Shown here: positions 47,718-56,242 of the stretch, one piece after another
Numbering within the stretch: position 1 is the first letter of the stretch
Layout: each line of letters starts with the position of its first letter
Assembly (NCBI RefSeq): GCF_009742725.1
Contig: NZ_WPHG01000003.1
Span: forward strand, 248,001-312,000
Source: Nitratireductor arenosus
GTDB taxonomy: Bacteria > Pseudomonadota > Alphaproteobacteria > Rhizobiales > Rhizobiaceae
DNA length: 64,000 nt
Direction: 5' to 3'
Made by a program: the position numbers and the translations under genes
The notes under the pieces: model-generated
What the model saw: only the letters and a program-made list of their open reading frames with translations
Databases searched by the model: none
What the model was told of the DNA's origin: nothing

Positions 47718-49001
47718 ATGAACAATCTGGCTTATGACAGCGAAAGCGAGCTGGAAGCGACGGTGACGGACGGCGAAATGGCGCAGCTCAATGCCCTGCG
47801 TCCGATTCCGCGGATCTCGATCCAGGCTTTCTGCGAGACCGAGAGCGTGGCCAAACCCATCGAGCGCGCCGGCGACGACCGGCGCATGGCCAAGGCCCAC
47901 CTCAAGGTTCATATGGGGGGGCTCGAGGCCGCGTTGGAATATTACGGCGCCGCGCCGACGCCGAATCTGATCATTTTGGAATCGCGCAACGAACCGAAGG
48001 AATTGCTGGAATCGCTGCAGCGGCTGGCCGATGTGTGCGACCCCACGACCAAGGTCATCATCATTGGCCACTACAACGATGTCTGGCTGTACCGCGAACT
48101 GGTCCGCGCCGGCGTGTCGGAATATGTCGTCGCGCCGGTTTCGCTGGCCGACGTCGTCGCGATCATTTCCCAGATCTTCGTCGATCCCGACGCCGAGCCG
48201 CTCGGCAAGTCGATCGCTTTTGTCGGCGCCAAGGGCGGTGTCGGATCCTCGACCATTGCCCACAATGTCGGCTGGATGATGTCGACGACCTTCAGTTCCG
48301 AAGTCGTGGTGGCCGATCTCGATCTGCCTTTCGGCACGGCGAACATCAATTTTGACCAGGACCCCGCCCAGGGCATGGCGGAGGCCGTGTTTTCCCCCGA
48401 GCGTATCGACGAGGTCTATCTCGACCGTCTGCTCGCCCAATGTTCGGAGCACCTGTCGCTGCTGGCCGCGCCGTCCACGCTCGACCGAGCCTATGATTTC
48501 GATACGGATGCATTCGCCCAGGTTATCGACATCGCGCAGCGCAGCGCGCCGCTGCTGATCCTGGACGTCCCGCATGTGTGGAACGGTTGGACTCGCAAGA
48601 CGCTGATCCAGGCCGACGAAATCGTCATCACGGCATCGCCTGAACTGGCCAATCTGCGCAACACCAAGAACCTAGTCGACACGCTCAAGAAGCTGCGGCC
48701 GAACGACAAATCGCCTTATCTCATCATCAATCAGGCTGGGGTACCCAAGCGTCCGGAGATCTCGGCAGAGGACTTCGCCGAACCGCTCGACCTCACGCCG
48801 CTGGTGACGATTCCGTTCGAGGCCCAGCTTTTCGGCAACGCAGCCAACAATGGCCGGATGCTCGGCGAGATGGACGCGCAGCACGCGATCGTGAAATCGA
48901 TCTCCGAGATCGCGCATGTGCTGACCGGCCGAAGCGAAATAAAGACCAAATCCAAGTCTGGCCTGGCCGGAATGCTCGCCAAGCTGAAGACGCGGAAGTA
49001 G
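47718..49001 (+). CDS. cpaE: Pilus assembly ATPase CpaE (TadZ)
   Basis: 427 residues: an N-terminal receiver-like domain (about 30-150, without a clear phosphorylation Asp) and a MinD/ParA-like ATPase domain. The deviant Walker A is AKGGVGSSTIAHN: the first Lys is present but the P-loop Lys (KT) is replaced by Ser-Ser, as in other CpaE proteins. VVVADLDLPFGTANINFD follows. It localises the Tad apparatus to the cell pole in Caulobacter. GAGG lies upstream of the ATG. Confidence 0.93.
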   Translation: MNNLAYDSESELEATVTDGEMAQLNALRPIPRISIQAFCETESVAKPIERAGDDRRMAKAHLKVHMGGLEAALEYYGAAPTPNLIILESRNEPKELLESLQRLADVCDPTTKVIIIGHYNDVWLYRELVRAGVSEYVVAPVSLADVVAIISQIFVDPDAEPLGKSIAFVGAKGGVGSSTIAHNVGWMMSTTFSSEVVVADLDLPFGTANINFDQDPAQGMAEAVFSPERIDEVYLDRLLAQCSEHLSLLAAPSTLDRAYDFDTDAFAQVIDIAQRSAPLLILDVPHVWNGWTRKTLIQADEIVITASPELANLRNTKNLVDTLKKLRPNDKSPYLIINQAGVPKRPEISAEDFAEPLDLTPLVTIPFEAQLFGNAANNGRMLGEMDAQHAIVKSISEIAHVLTGRSEIKTKSKSGLAGMLAKLKTRK

Positions 49002-49031
49002 CCGCGAAATTGCGAAACTGGTGCGTGGGAC

Positions 49032-50501
49032 ATGTTTGGAAGACGTGGTAGCGAAGGTCCGTTGAGGGAAGAGCCGGTCAGCCGGCCGGTTGCGCCGTCG
49101 CCGGCGGCGCCTGACGACGCCGACCGCCCTGCGGCCGCGTCGCAGGCACCGGCGCCGCGGCGCGCCGCCGAGCCGCCGCCGCCGCCCAAGGCCGCTCCGC
49201 GTCAGGAGCGCGAGCACACCGAAAACTACTACGACACCAAGAGCCAGGTTTTTTCCGCGCTCATTGACACGATCGACCTGTCGCAGCTTGCCAAGCTCGA
49301 GCCCGAGACGGCGCGCGAGGAAATCCGCGATATCGTCAATGATATCATCGCGATCAAGAATTTCGCGATGTCGATATCCGAGCAGGAAGAGCTGCTCGAG
49401 GATATTTGCAATGACGTGCTGGGCTACGGTCCGCTCGAGCCCCTGCTTGCGCGTGATGAAATCGCCGACATCATGGTCAACGGTGCCAAGCACGTCTATA
49501 TCGAGGTCGAGGGCAAGGTCGAACAGACCAAGGTCCGCTTTCGCGACAACCAGCAGCTACTCAACATCTGCCAGCGCATCGTCAGCCAGGTCGGCCGGCG
49601 CGTGGACGAATCGAGTCCCATCTGCGACGCGCGCCTGCCCGACGGCTCGCGTGTCAACGTCATCGCGCCGCCGCTCGCGATCGACGGAACTGCGCTGACC
49701 ATCCGCAAGTTCAAAAAGGACAAGCTGACGCTTGATCAGTTGGTGAAGTTCGGCGCGATCTCGCAGGAGGGCGCCGATGTCCTGAAGATCATCGGCCGGG
49801 TGCGCTGCAACGTCATCATTTCCGGCGGCACCGGCTCGGGCAAGACGACCCTGCTCAACTGCCTGACCAACTATATCGACCGCGACGAGCGCATCATCAC
49901 CTGTGAGGATTCGGCCGAGCTTCAACTGCAGCAGCCGCATGTCGTGCGCCTGGAGACGCGTCCGCCCAATCTGGAGGGAGAGGGCGAAGTCACCATGCGC
50001 GAACTGGTCAAAAACTGTCTGCGCATGCGTCCCGAACGCATCATCGTCGGCGAGGTGCGCGGACCTGAAGTCTTCGATCTGCTGCAGGCCATGAATACCG
50101 GCCATGATGGCTCCATGGGAACCATCCACTCCAACTCGCCGCGCGAGTGCCTCAACCGTATCGAATCGATGATCGCCATGGGCGGCTTTTCGCTGCCCCA
50201 GCGCACGGTGCGCGAGATCGTCGTCGGGTCCGTGGATGTCATTATCCAGGCCGCCCGCCTGCGCGACGGCTCGCGCCGGATCACCCACATCACCGAGGTG
50301 ATCGGCATGGAGGGCGACGTGATCGTGACGCAGGACCTGGTCCTTTACAACATCAGTGGCGAAGACCAGAACGGGCGCATCATCGGCAATCACGCATCGA
50401 CCGGCGTCGGCCGGCCGAATTTCTGGGACCGCGCCCGCTATTACGGCGAGGAGGCACGGCTGGCCAACGCGCTCGAAGCGATGGAAAAGCAGGTCGGCTG
50501 A
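49032..50501 (+). CDS. cpaF: Pilus assembly/secretion ATPase CpaF (TadA)
   Basis: 489 residues. A Pro/Ala-rich N-terminal region (about 15-70), then the N-terminal domain of type II/IV secretion ATPases and the ATPase domain: Walker [10 protein letters not shown] (about 265-273), the Asp-box, [16 protein letters not shown] (Walker B, about 336-351) and the His-box with [17 protein letters not shown]. It hexamerises and powers both extension and retraction of the pilus. Lies 30 bp after cpaE, 26 bp before tadB. Confidence 0.95.
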   Translation: MFGRRGSEGPLREEPVSRPVAPSPAAPDDADRPAAASQAPAPRRAAEPPPPPKAAPRQEREHTENYYDTKSQVFSALIDTIDLSQLAKLEPETAREEIRDIVNDIIAIKNFAMSISEQEELLEDICNDVLGYGPLEPLLARDEIADIMVNGAKHVYIEVEGKVEQTKVRFRDNQQLLNICQRIVSQVGRRVDESSPICDARLPDGSRVNVIAPPLAIDGTALTIRKFKKDKLTLDQLVKFGAISQEGADVLKIIGRVRCNVIISGGTGSGKTTLLNCLTNYIDRDERIITCEDSAELQLQQPHVVRLETRPPNLEGEGEVTMRELVKNCLRMRPERIIVGEVRGPEVFDLLQAMNTGHDGSMGTIHSNSPRECLNRIESMIAMGGFSLPQRTVREIVVGSVDVIIQAARLRDGSRRITHITEVIGMEGDVIVTQDLVLYNISGEDQNGRIIGNHASTGVGRPNFWDRARYYGEEARLANALEAMEKQVG

Positions 50502-50527
50502 CATGATCGCGGCAGGGGAATAGGTCG

Positions 50528-51541
50528 ATGTTCGGACTTGATACGACCCTTCTGGCGGTCATTCTGCTCGCCGGCCTCAGCGCCGGCGCGGTCGCCTACG
50601 CCTTCATGTTCAACACCATCTCCAACGAGCGCAAGGCCGGGCGGCGCCTGGAAACGATCAAGAAGGCCGAGACCGACCGCAACGTGGTCAAGGCCTCGCG
50701 CGACCGCATGGCAGAAGCGGCCAAGCGGCGCAAATCGGTCCAGGACTCGCTCAAGGATCTGGACGAGAAGCAACGGGTGAAGGATACCCGGACGCGCAAG
50801 CCGCCGCTGAAGGGACAGATCAAGCAGGCCGGCCTCAACATGCCGGTGCAGCGGTTCTACATCATCTCCGTCTGTTGCGGCCTGTTCTTCGCGATCGTGG
50901 CGTTTTTCGCCGGGGCGCCGCTTTGGGCGGTTCCCGGAGCGCTGCTTGCCGGGGTCTTTGGCGTGCCGCGCTGGGGACTGGCCTATTTGCGCACGCGCAG
51001 GGTCAAGGCCTTCCTGGAGGAACTGCCCAACGCGCTCGACATCATCGTGCGTTCGGTGAAGTCCGGCCTGCCGATCAATGACGGCGTCAGGCTGATCGCG
51101 AGCGAGGCGCAGGAGCCGGTGCGCGGCGAGTTCCGTCGCGTCGTCGAAGCCCAGCAACTTGGTCTTTCGCTTCCCGAGGCAACACTGCGCATGGCTGAAA
51201 CCATGCCGTGCCCGGAGGCCGGCTTTTTCGGTATCGTCATTCAGATTCAGAGCCAGGCCGGCGGCAACCTGTCCGAGGCTTTGGGAAATCTCTCGCGGGT
51301 TCTGCGCGACCGCAAGCGGATGCGCGCGAAGGTATCGGCTCTGTCGATGGAGGCAAAGGCTTCGGCCGTCATCATCGGCGCGCTGCCGTTCATCGTGGCG
51401 TTTCTCGTCTACCTGACCAGCCCGAACTACATTATGCCGCTTTTCACCACCCCCACCGGACACATGGTGCTTGGCGTGTCGGTGTTATGGATGTCGGTGG
51501 GGATCTTCGTGATGAAGAAGATGATGAATTTCGACATCTGA
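50528..51541 (+). CDS. tadB: Tad inner-membrane platform protein TadB (GspF-like)
   Basis: 337 residues. An N-terminal membrane helix, a basic cytosolic region rich in Lys/Arg (about 35-100), helices near 115-150, the T2SSF domain with FLEELPNALDIIVRSVKSGLPINDGVRLI and helices near 285-335. It forms with TadC the inner-membrane platform bound by CpaF. AGGGGAATAGG lies before the start. Confidence 0.93.
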   Translation: MFGLDTTLLAVILLAGLSAGAVAYAFMFNTISNERKAGRRLETIKKAETDRNVVKASRDRMAEAAKRRKSVQDSLKDLDEKQRVKDTRTRKPPLKGQIKQAGLNMPVQRFYIISVCCGLFFAIVAFFAGAPLWAVPGALLAGVFGVPRWGLAYLRTRRVKAFLEELPNALDIIVRSVKSGLPINDGVRLIASEAQEPVRGEFRRVVEAQQLGLSLPEATLRMAETMPCPEAGFFGIVIQIQSQAGGNLSEALGNLSRVLRDRKRMRAKVSALSMEAKASAVIIGALPFIVAFLVYLTSPNYIMPLFTTPTGHMVLGVSVLWMSVGIFVMKKMMNFDI

Positions 51542-51568
51542 AGACGGCGTATTTCGAAAGGCCGACAC

Positions 51569-52588
51569 ATGACCGACCAGATTGTCAACGCGATATTCGA
51601 ACCGGCCTTCCTCGTCGGGCTGCTGGTCGCGGTCGCCGTCTTCGCGACGGTGTTCACGGCCATGCCGGCCCTGGGCGGAAACGAGCTCAAGACACGCATG
51701 AAGACGGTCGCGCTGGAGCGCGACGAATTGCGGGCCAAGCAACGCGCGCGACTTGCCGCTGAGGCGGATCGCCGCCGCAAGGGGCTGCGCGAGGAACACT
51801 CGCGCGGCATGCGCGACATTGTCGAACGGCTCGACCTGAAGCGGGCCCTGGTCGATCAGGCCACCCTGTCGAAATTGCGCATGGCCGGCTTCCGTGGCGA
51901 AAATCCGCTGACGCGCTTCCTGTTCTTCCGCTTGGTGCTGCCCATGGTCGGGCTGATACTCGGCGGCTTGTATATCTTCGTGCTCGGCGGCATGGCCGAC
52001 CAGCCGATGCTGGTCAAGATCTTCGTCGTCATCGCCACGGCCTATGCCGGCTTTTACGCGCCGATCATCTATGTCAACAACCGTGCCACGAAGCGCAAGC
52101 AATCCATTCAGAAAGCCTGGCCCGACGCACTCGACCTGATGCTGATCTGCGTGGAATCGGGCATGTCGATCGAGGCGGCATTCCGGCGTGTGGCCGAGGA
52201 GATCGGCACGCAGTCGGTCGAGCTCGCCGAGGAGTTTGTCCTCACCAATGCCGAGCTGTCGTTCCTGCAGGAGCGCCGCCAGGCCTACGAGAATCTCGCC
52301 AGCCGCACTGGCCTCGACGCGGTCAAGAGCGTCAGCCAGGCCCTGATCCAGGCTGAACGTTATGGCACCCCCGTTGCCCATGCGCTCAGGGTTCTGGCCC
52401 AGGAAAGCCGCGAGATGCGCATGAACGCGGCCGAAAAGAAGGCAGCCGCGCTGCCGCCGAAGCTTACCGTGCCGATGATCTTGTTCTTTCTTCCGGTCCT
52501 GTTCGCCGTGATCCTCGGCCCGGCCATCATGCAGTTCTCCGAGCAGGGCGTCTTCGGCGAAAAGAAACAATCGTCAAGCGAGCGGTAG
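51569..52588 (+). CDS. tadC: Tad inner-membrane platform protein TadC (GspF-like)
   Basis: 339 residues, paralogous to TadB. Helices near the N-terminus and at 115-155, then the T2SSF domain: AWPDALDLMLICVESGMSIEAAFRR and the end FLPVLFAVILGPAIMQFSEQGVF. Last gene of the plus-strand cpaB-tadC run; a shared terminator lies 212 bp downstream. Confidence 0.93.
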   Translation: MTDQIVNAIFEPAFLVGLLVAVAVFATVFTAMPALGGNELKTRMKTVALERDELRAKQRARLAAEADRRRKGLREEHSRGMRDIVERLDLKRALVDQATLSKLRMAGFRGENPLTRFLFFRLVLPMVGLILGGLYIFVLGGMADQPMLVKIFVVIATAYAGFYAPIIYVNNRATKRKQSIQKAWPDALDLMLICVESGMSIEAAFRRVAEEIGTQSVELAEEFVLTNAELSFLQERRQAYENLASRTGLDAVKSVSQALIQAERYGTPVAHALRVLAQESREMRMNAAEKKAAALPPKLTVPMILFFLPVLFAVILGPAIMQFSEQGVFGEKKQSSSER

Positions 52589-52800
52589 AGCCGTTTATCT
52601 TTAACTGGAATCGTTTGACTGCCGGGATTTTGAGGTTTGGCTGGGAGCGCGTGGCGATGCGGTGCAGGCACCGTGAGCCGTGCGAGGCCGGTGAGGCGCG
52701 CCAAAGACCAAGATCGGGCGATTGCGGTTTGACGGGCGATATTAAAATCATAGGCGTTCCCCGCCTTGATCCGCCGGATCCGCGCCGCCGTCCACGAATG

Positions 52801-52834
52801 AAAACGCCCCGGCGAACGTCGCGCGGGGCGTTTC
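52801..52834. terminator. Bidirectional terminator between tadC and the secreted protein
   Basis: AAACGCCCC (52802-52810) and GGGGCGTTT (52825-52833) make a perfect 9-bp stem with a CG-rich loop. T tracts exist on both strands (TTT plus; TTTT minus), fitting the convergent genes. The 210 bp between tadC and this hairpin hold no gene. Confidence 0.7.
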
Positions 52835-52854
52835 GCGTAACGGACTGGGTTGGG

Positions 52855-53316
52855 TCAGCGGTCGACCGCGATATAGCCCATATGGGTTCCCATGCCGCGA
52901 TTCGTGCGCCGAAGAACCGGGCCCTCGCGATAGTTCGGGCGAGCCCGGACCGGCTTGGGCGGCTTGGCGGGGCTGTCCTTGATCCCCCACATTTTCTTGA
53001 AGCCCTTCCAGGACTGTTTCGCCATGTCGCCCGGCCGATAGCCGTTGTCGACGCCGAAGCACCTGGCGATACAGGTCACCACCGTGGTGGAAACCTCGCC
53101 AACCGCCGTGCCGACCGCGAGACCGACCGAGGAAATGATCTTGGCGCGGGTGCGTGCCGGCGTGCCGGCCGTCTTCAAGTCCCGGCCCATCCGCTGGATG
53201 CCGGATTCGCGGTTGAGATTGGCGCCGTCCCGTGCCGCCGCCGGCCCGGCTATTGTGACGGTGATGCCGGCCGCGAGGGTGGCTGCGAGGAAAATGGAGA
53301 CCAGTTTTGCGAACAT
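52855..53316 (-). CDS. Small secreted protein of unknown function in the Tad locus
   Basis: 153 residues with a clear signal peptide (about 1-29, ending AGPAAARDG). The mature part has a hydrophobic-flanked stretch (IISSVGLAVGTAVGEVSTTVV) and two Cys (TCIARCF), then a basic Pro-rich tail (KPPKPVRARPNY). I do not recognise a family. GGAAGGGA precedes the start. It lies between tadC and tadD, facing away from tadC, so it may be a pilus or envelope accessory, but the position alone does not prove it. Confidence 0.6.
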   Translation of the reverse strand: MFAKLVSIFLAATLAAGITVTIAGPAAARDGANLNRESGIQRMGRDLKTAGTPARTRAKIISSVGLAVGTAVGEVSTTVVTCIARCFGVDNGYRPGDMAKQSWKGFKKMWGIKDSPAKPPKPVRARPNYREGPVLRRTNRGMGTHMGYIAVDR

Positions 53317-53505
53317 CTTTCGTCCCTTCCTTTTAGATTGCGAACAAGCTTTGCGTTAACTTGGTCGCGGGGAGGGGCGAAAAGGTTCATTTTTTTCGGG
53401 GTTGGTCGCGGCCCAAAAGATGCGGACCGGCGACAAGAGGTACACGCGCTGCCGACCGGACCGCCGGTGGCCAGCAGTCAAACGGACAATGCCGGGTTGA
53501 GGGCT

Positions 53506-54321
53506 CTAGTTGGCCGCCTTCTTGTCTTCCTTCTTGATCTCGCTCCAGGCGTTTTGCTGGGCGAGCATCGAGCGCAGATAGGCGACGTTTGCTTCGGCCT
53601 GGTTCGGTGCCAGTTCCTGGCGCGCCAGCTTTTCGGCCTCGTCGAACCGACCTTGCAGGCCGACGACGAGCGCCAGGTTCTGCCGTACCCGGCTGTCGGC
53701 GCCCGGTGCGACTGCGGCCTTCCGCAGATAGGTTTCGGCCGTTCTCAGGTCGCCTTCCAGCACATAGGACATGCCAAGATTGGACAGGATCGACGGTTCG
53801 TCGGGCTTGAGATCCAGCGCCTTGCGGTAGAGGCTTCGCGCTTCCGCCGAATTGCCGAGCTGGTCGAGGATCGCAGCCTCGGCCGAAAACAGCTTCCAGT
53901 CCGGATATTCCGGCGTCTGCGCGCGGCGGATTGCGTCAAGCGCGGTTTCGAACTCGCCGGCCGCCGCGAGCGCCTTGCCATAGGCGGCAAGCACCGAGCG
54001 GTCCTTGGGGTGCGCGATCGCCAGCTTGCGCATGACCGCCAGCGATTGGTCGGACTTGCCGGTCATCTGCAGCACATTGGCGTAGCGTATCGCGACGCCC
54101 TTATCGGTCGGTGCCTTGGTGAAGGCGTGTCCCAGCGAAATCGCGGCCTGCTGTAGTTCCTGGGAGGACATCTGCGCCACCGGGCGTGAACTGCCGCGGT
54201 CGATCGAGCCGGTCGTCATGCGTGAATTGGCACAGCCCGCGACGCTTGCGGCCAACGCAACGGCGAGGGCGGCATGACGCCAGCGTCTTCCGGTTGCGTT
54301 CGCGTCGCGATTGGTCAACAT
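53506..54321 (-). CDS. tadD: TPR lipoprotein TadD
   Basis: 271 residues. Signal peptide with lipobox SVAGC (about residue 30), then several TPR repeats (IRYANVLQMTGKSDQSLAVM, YGKALAAAGEFETALDAI, LSNLGMSYVLEGDLRTAETYL) and a short C-terminal tail. TadD aids assembly of the outer-membrane secretin (pilotin-like). ATG at 54321 is chosen for GGAG upstream and the usual lipoprotein start. A CtrA-like box lies about 75 bp upstream. Its position at the end of the Tad region fits the family. Confidence 0.85.
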   Translation of the reverse strand: MLTNRDANATGRRWRHAALAVALAASVAGCANSRMTTGSIDRGSSRPVAQMSSQELQQAAISLGHAFTKAPTDKGVAIRYANVLQMTGKSDQSLAVMRKLAIAHPKDRSVLAAYGKALAAAGEFETALDAIRRAQTPEYPDWKLFSAEAAILDQLGNSAEARSLYRKALDLKPDEPSILSNLGMSYVLEGDLRTAETYLRKAAVAPGADSRVRQNLALVVGLQGRFDEAEKLARQELAPNQAEANVAYLRSMLAQQNAWSEIKKEDKKAAN

Positions 54322-54394
54322 GCGCTCGTCTCCGCTTCGCCGCGTCACAGGTTTGATGATGCGGCCATCTGGAGGCAGAAATATTCCGTTAACC

Positions 54395-54409
54395 CTAACG
54401 GTTGGTTAA
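54395..54409 (-). promoter_or_regulatory. CtrA-like box upstream of tadD
   Basis: Minus strand TTAACCAACCGTTAG: TTAA, seven bases, TTAG, one mismatch to TTAA-N7-TTAA. It overlaps a second inverted repeat CCGTTA/TAACGG (54386-54401). The divergent aminopeptidase starts at 54442, so this region may serve both. Confidence 0.45.
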
Positions 54410-54441
54410 GGAAGCCAGCCTCCCGCAAGGATAACCGCCCG

Positions 54442-55818
54442 ATGCCCGTCGAACTGATCGCCGAAAAACCGGCCTCCGCCCGGCCAATCCATCTCGTCAC
54501 CAAGGCCGGGTTCGAAACGGCCGGGCTCGACGCGGCCGCGCGCGACTGGGCCCTGGCGAACGGATTTTCCGGCAAGGCCGGCGAGCTGCTGTGCTACCCG
54601 GACCAGACCGGCCATCTGGCTGGCGCGCTTTTGGGATGCGCAACGACACGGGAGGGGTTTTCGCCGCTCGCCACCGGACGGCTGGCGCGTCATTTGCCGG
54701 GCGGCGACTGGTTTTTCGCCGGCCCGCCGGACGAGCCGAATAACGCTACCCTGGGCGTTCTGCTTGGCGGCTACCGCTTCACCCGATACGGCAAGAAACA
54801 GGGCGACACGCTGCGCTTCGTGGCGCCGGACGGTGTCGATGTCGAGCGTCTCAACCGCATCGTCGCCGGCGTGTTCATGGCCCGCGATCTGGTCAACACG
54901 CCGACCAACGATCTCGGCCCCGATGCGCTCGAGCGGGCCGTGCGCGATCTCGCCGCGCGGCACGGTGCCGACGTTTCGGTGGTCGTTGGCGAAGCGCTGC
55001 TTGAGCAGAATTTTCCGATGATCCACGCCGTCGGTCGCGCGGCTGCCCAGGCGCCGCGCCTGATCGATCTGCGCTGGGGCCCTAAGGATGCGCCGTGCGT
55101 CACCCTGGTCGGCAAAGGCGTCTGTTTCGACACCGGCGGGCTCGACATCAAGCCGGCAAGCGGCATGCGCCTGATGAAAAAAGACATGGGCGGCGCGGCC
55201 AATGTGCTCGGCCTCGCTTCGATGATCATGGCGGCGGGCCTGAAGCTGCGCCTGCGCGTGCTGGTGCCGGCGGTCGAGAATGCGATTTCCGGCGACGCCT
55301 TCCGTCCAGGCGACGTGCTGAAAAGCCGCAAGGGACCGACCGTGGAGATCGGCAACACCGATGCCGAGGGCCGCCTGGTGCTCGCCGACGCGCTGGCGCT
55401 GGCCGACGAGGAGGAACCGCAACTGCTGATCGACATGGCGACCCTGACGGGGGCGGCGCGTGTGGCGCTCGGCCCCGACCTGCCGCCGTTTTACACCGAC
55501 GACGACGCCTTTGCCGCCGCGCTGGCCGCCGAGGCCGGACGCGTCTGCGATCCGGTGTGGCGCATGCCGCTGTGGGCGCCTTACGATGCCGGTCTTTCCT
55601 CCAAGGTCGCCGACGTCAACAACATCACCACGGACGGCTTCGCCGGCTCGATCACCGCCGCGCTTTTCTTGAAGCGGTTTGTCGAACGCGCTGCCACATG
55701 GGCGCATTTCGATATCTTCGCCTGGAGCCCGACCGATCGGCCGCATGGCCTGGCCGGAGGCGAGGCGCAGGCGATCCGCGCGCTTGAAAGCCTGTTGGCG
55801 GCGCGCTATCCGGCTTGA
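54442..55818 (+). CDS. M17 leucyl aminopeptidase family protein
   Basis: 458 residues. C-terminal catalytic domain with the M17 motifs: GKGVCFDTGGLDIKP, MKKDMGGAA, and the hallmark NTDAEGRLVLAD with two metal ligands. Further on, DMATLTGAARVALG. It is the size of PepA/PepB proteins; N-terminal domain less conserved. ATG at 54442 follows AAGGATAA. It releases N-terminal residues from peptides; the yej peptide importer further along could supply such substrates. Divergent from tadD. Confidence 0.93.
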   Translation: MPVELIAEKPASARPIHLVTKAGFETAGLDAAARDWALANGFSGKAGELLCYPDQTGHLAGALLGCATTREGFSPLATGRLARHLPGGDWFFAGPPDEPNNATLGVLLGGYRFTRYGKKQGDTLRFVAPDGVDVERLNRIVAGVFMARDLVNTPTNDLGPDALERAVRDLAARHGADVSVVVGEALLEQNFPMIHAVGRAAAQAPRLIDLRWGPKDAPCVTLVGKGVCFDTGGLDIKPASGMRLMKKDMGGAANVLGLASMIMAAGLKLRLRVLVPAVENAISGDAFRPGDVLKSRKGPTVEIGNTDAEGRLVLADALALADEEEPQLLIDMATLTGAARVALGPDLPPFYTDDDAFAAALAAEAGRVCDPVWRMPLWAPYDAGLSSKVADVNNITTDGFAGSITAALFLKRFVERAATWAHFDIFAWSPTDRPHGLAGGEAQAIRALESLLAARYPA

Positions 55819-55891
55819 CCGGCTTGCCTCGTGCGACATTTCGGGGTTGAATGAAACGGACCCGTAACAAGCCTTGCAAATCAAGGAAGAC

Positions 55892-56242
55892 ATGTCCGTA
55901 TCCTTGCGTCCGAGCCAGGCATTGAGGCTGTGGCAGCACGTGTCGCTGTCGGAGGTGCTGGACGATCGCCCCGATCTGAGCATGCGCCAGACCGCCATTC
56001 TCTTGACTATCTATCTCGACCCGCCGCCCCACACCGTGCGCGGTCTGGCGGCAAGGCTCGCCGTGACCAAGCCGGTCATCACTCGCGCGCTCGACACCAT
56101 GGGCGCGCTCGGGCTCGTCAGCCGGCACCGCGACGACAACGACAAGCGCAACGTGCTGATCAAGCGTACGGTCAAGGGCGCGCTCTATGTCGAGCGCCTC
56201 GGTGACGTGATCATCGAACAGGGACGGGAGTTGCCGCTGTGA
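55892..56242 (+). CDS. Short MarR-family regulator
   Basis: 116 residues. Winged helix-turn-helix: MRQTAILLTIYLDPPPHTVRGLAARLAVTKPVITRALDTMG-type sequence, then the wing SRHRDDNDKRNVLIKRT. Short for MarR (usually 140-160), lacking long terminal helices for dimerisation. The ATG at 55892 has AAGGAAG upstream. Its last bases overlap the NlpC gene start (GTGA), so both are translated together; it may regulate this operon. Confidence 0.85.
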   Translation: MSVSLRPSQALRLWQHVSLSEVLDDRPDLSMRQTAILLTIYLDPPPHTVRGLAARLAVTKPVITRALDTMGALGLVSRHRDDNDKRNVLIKRTVKGALYVERLGDVIIEQGRELPL

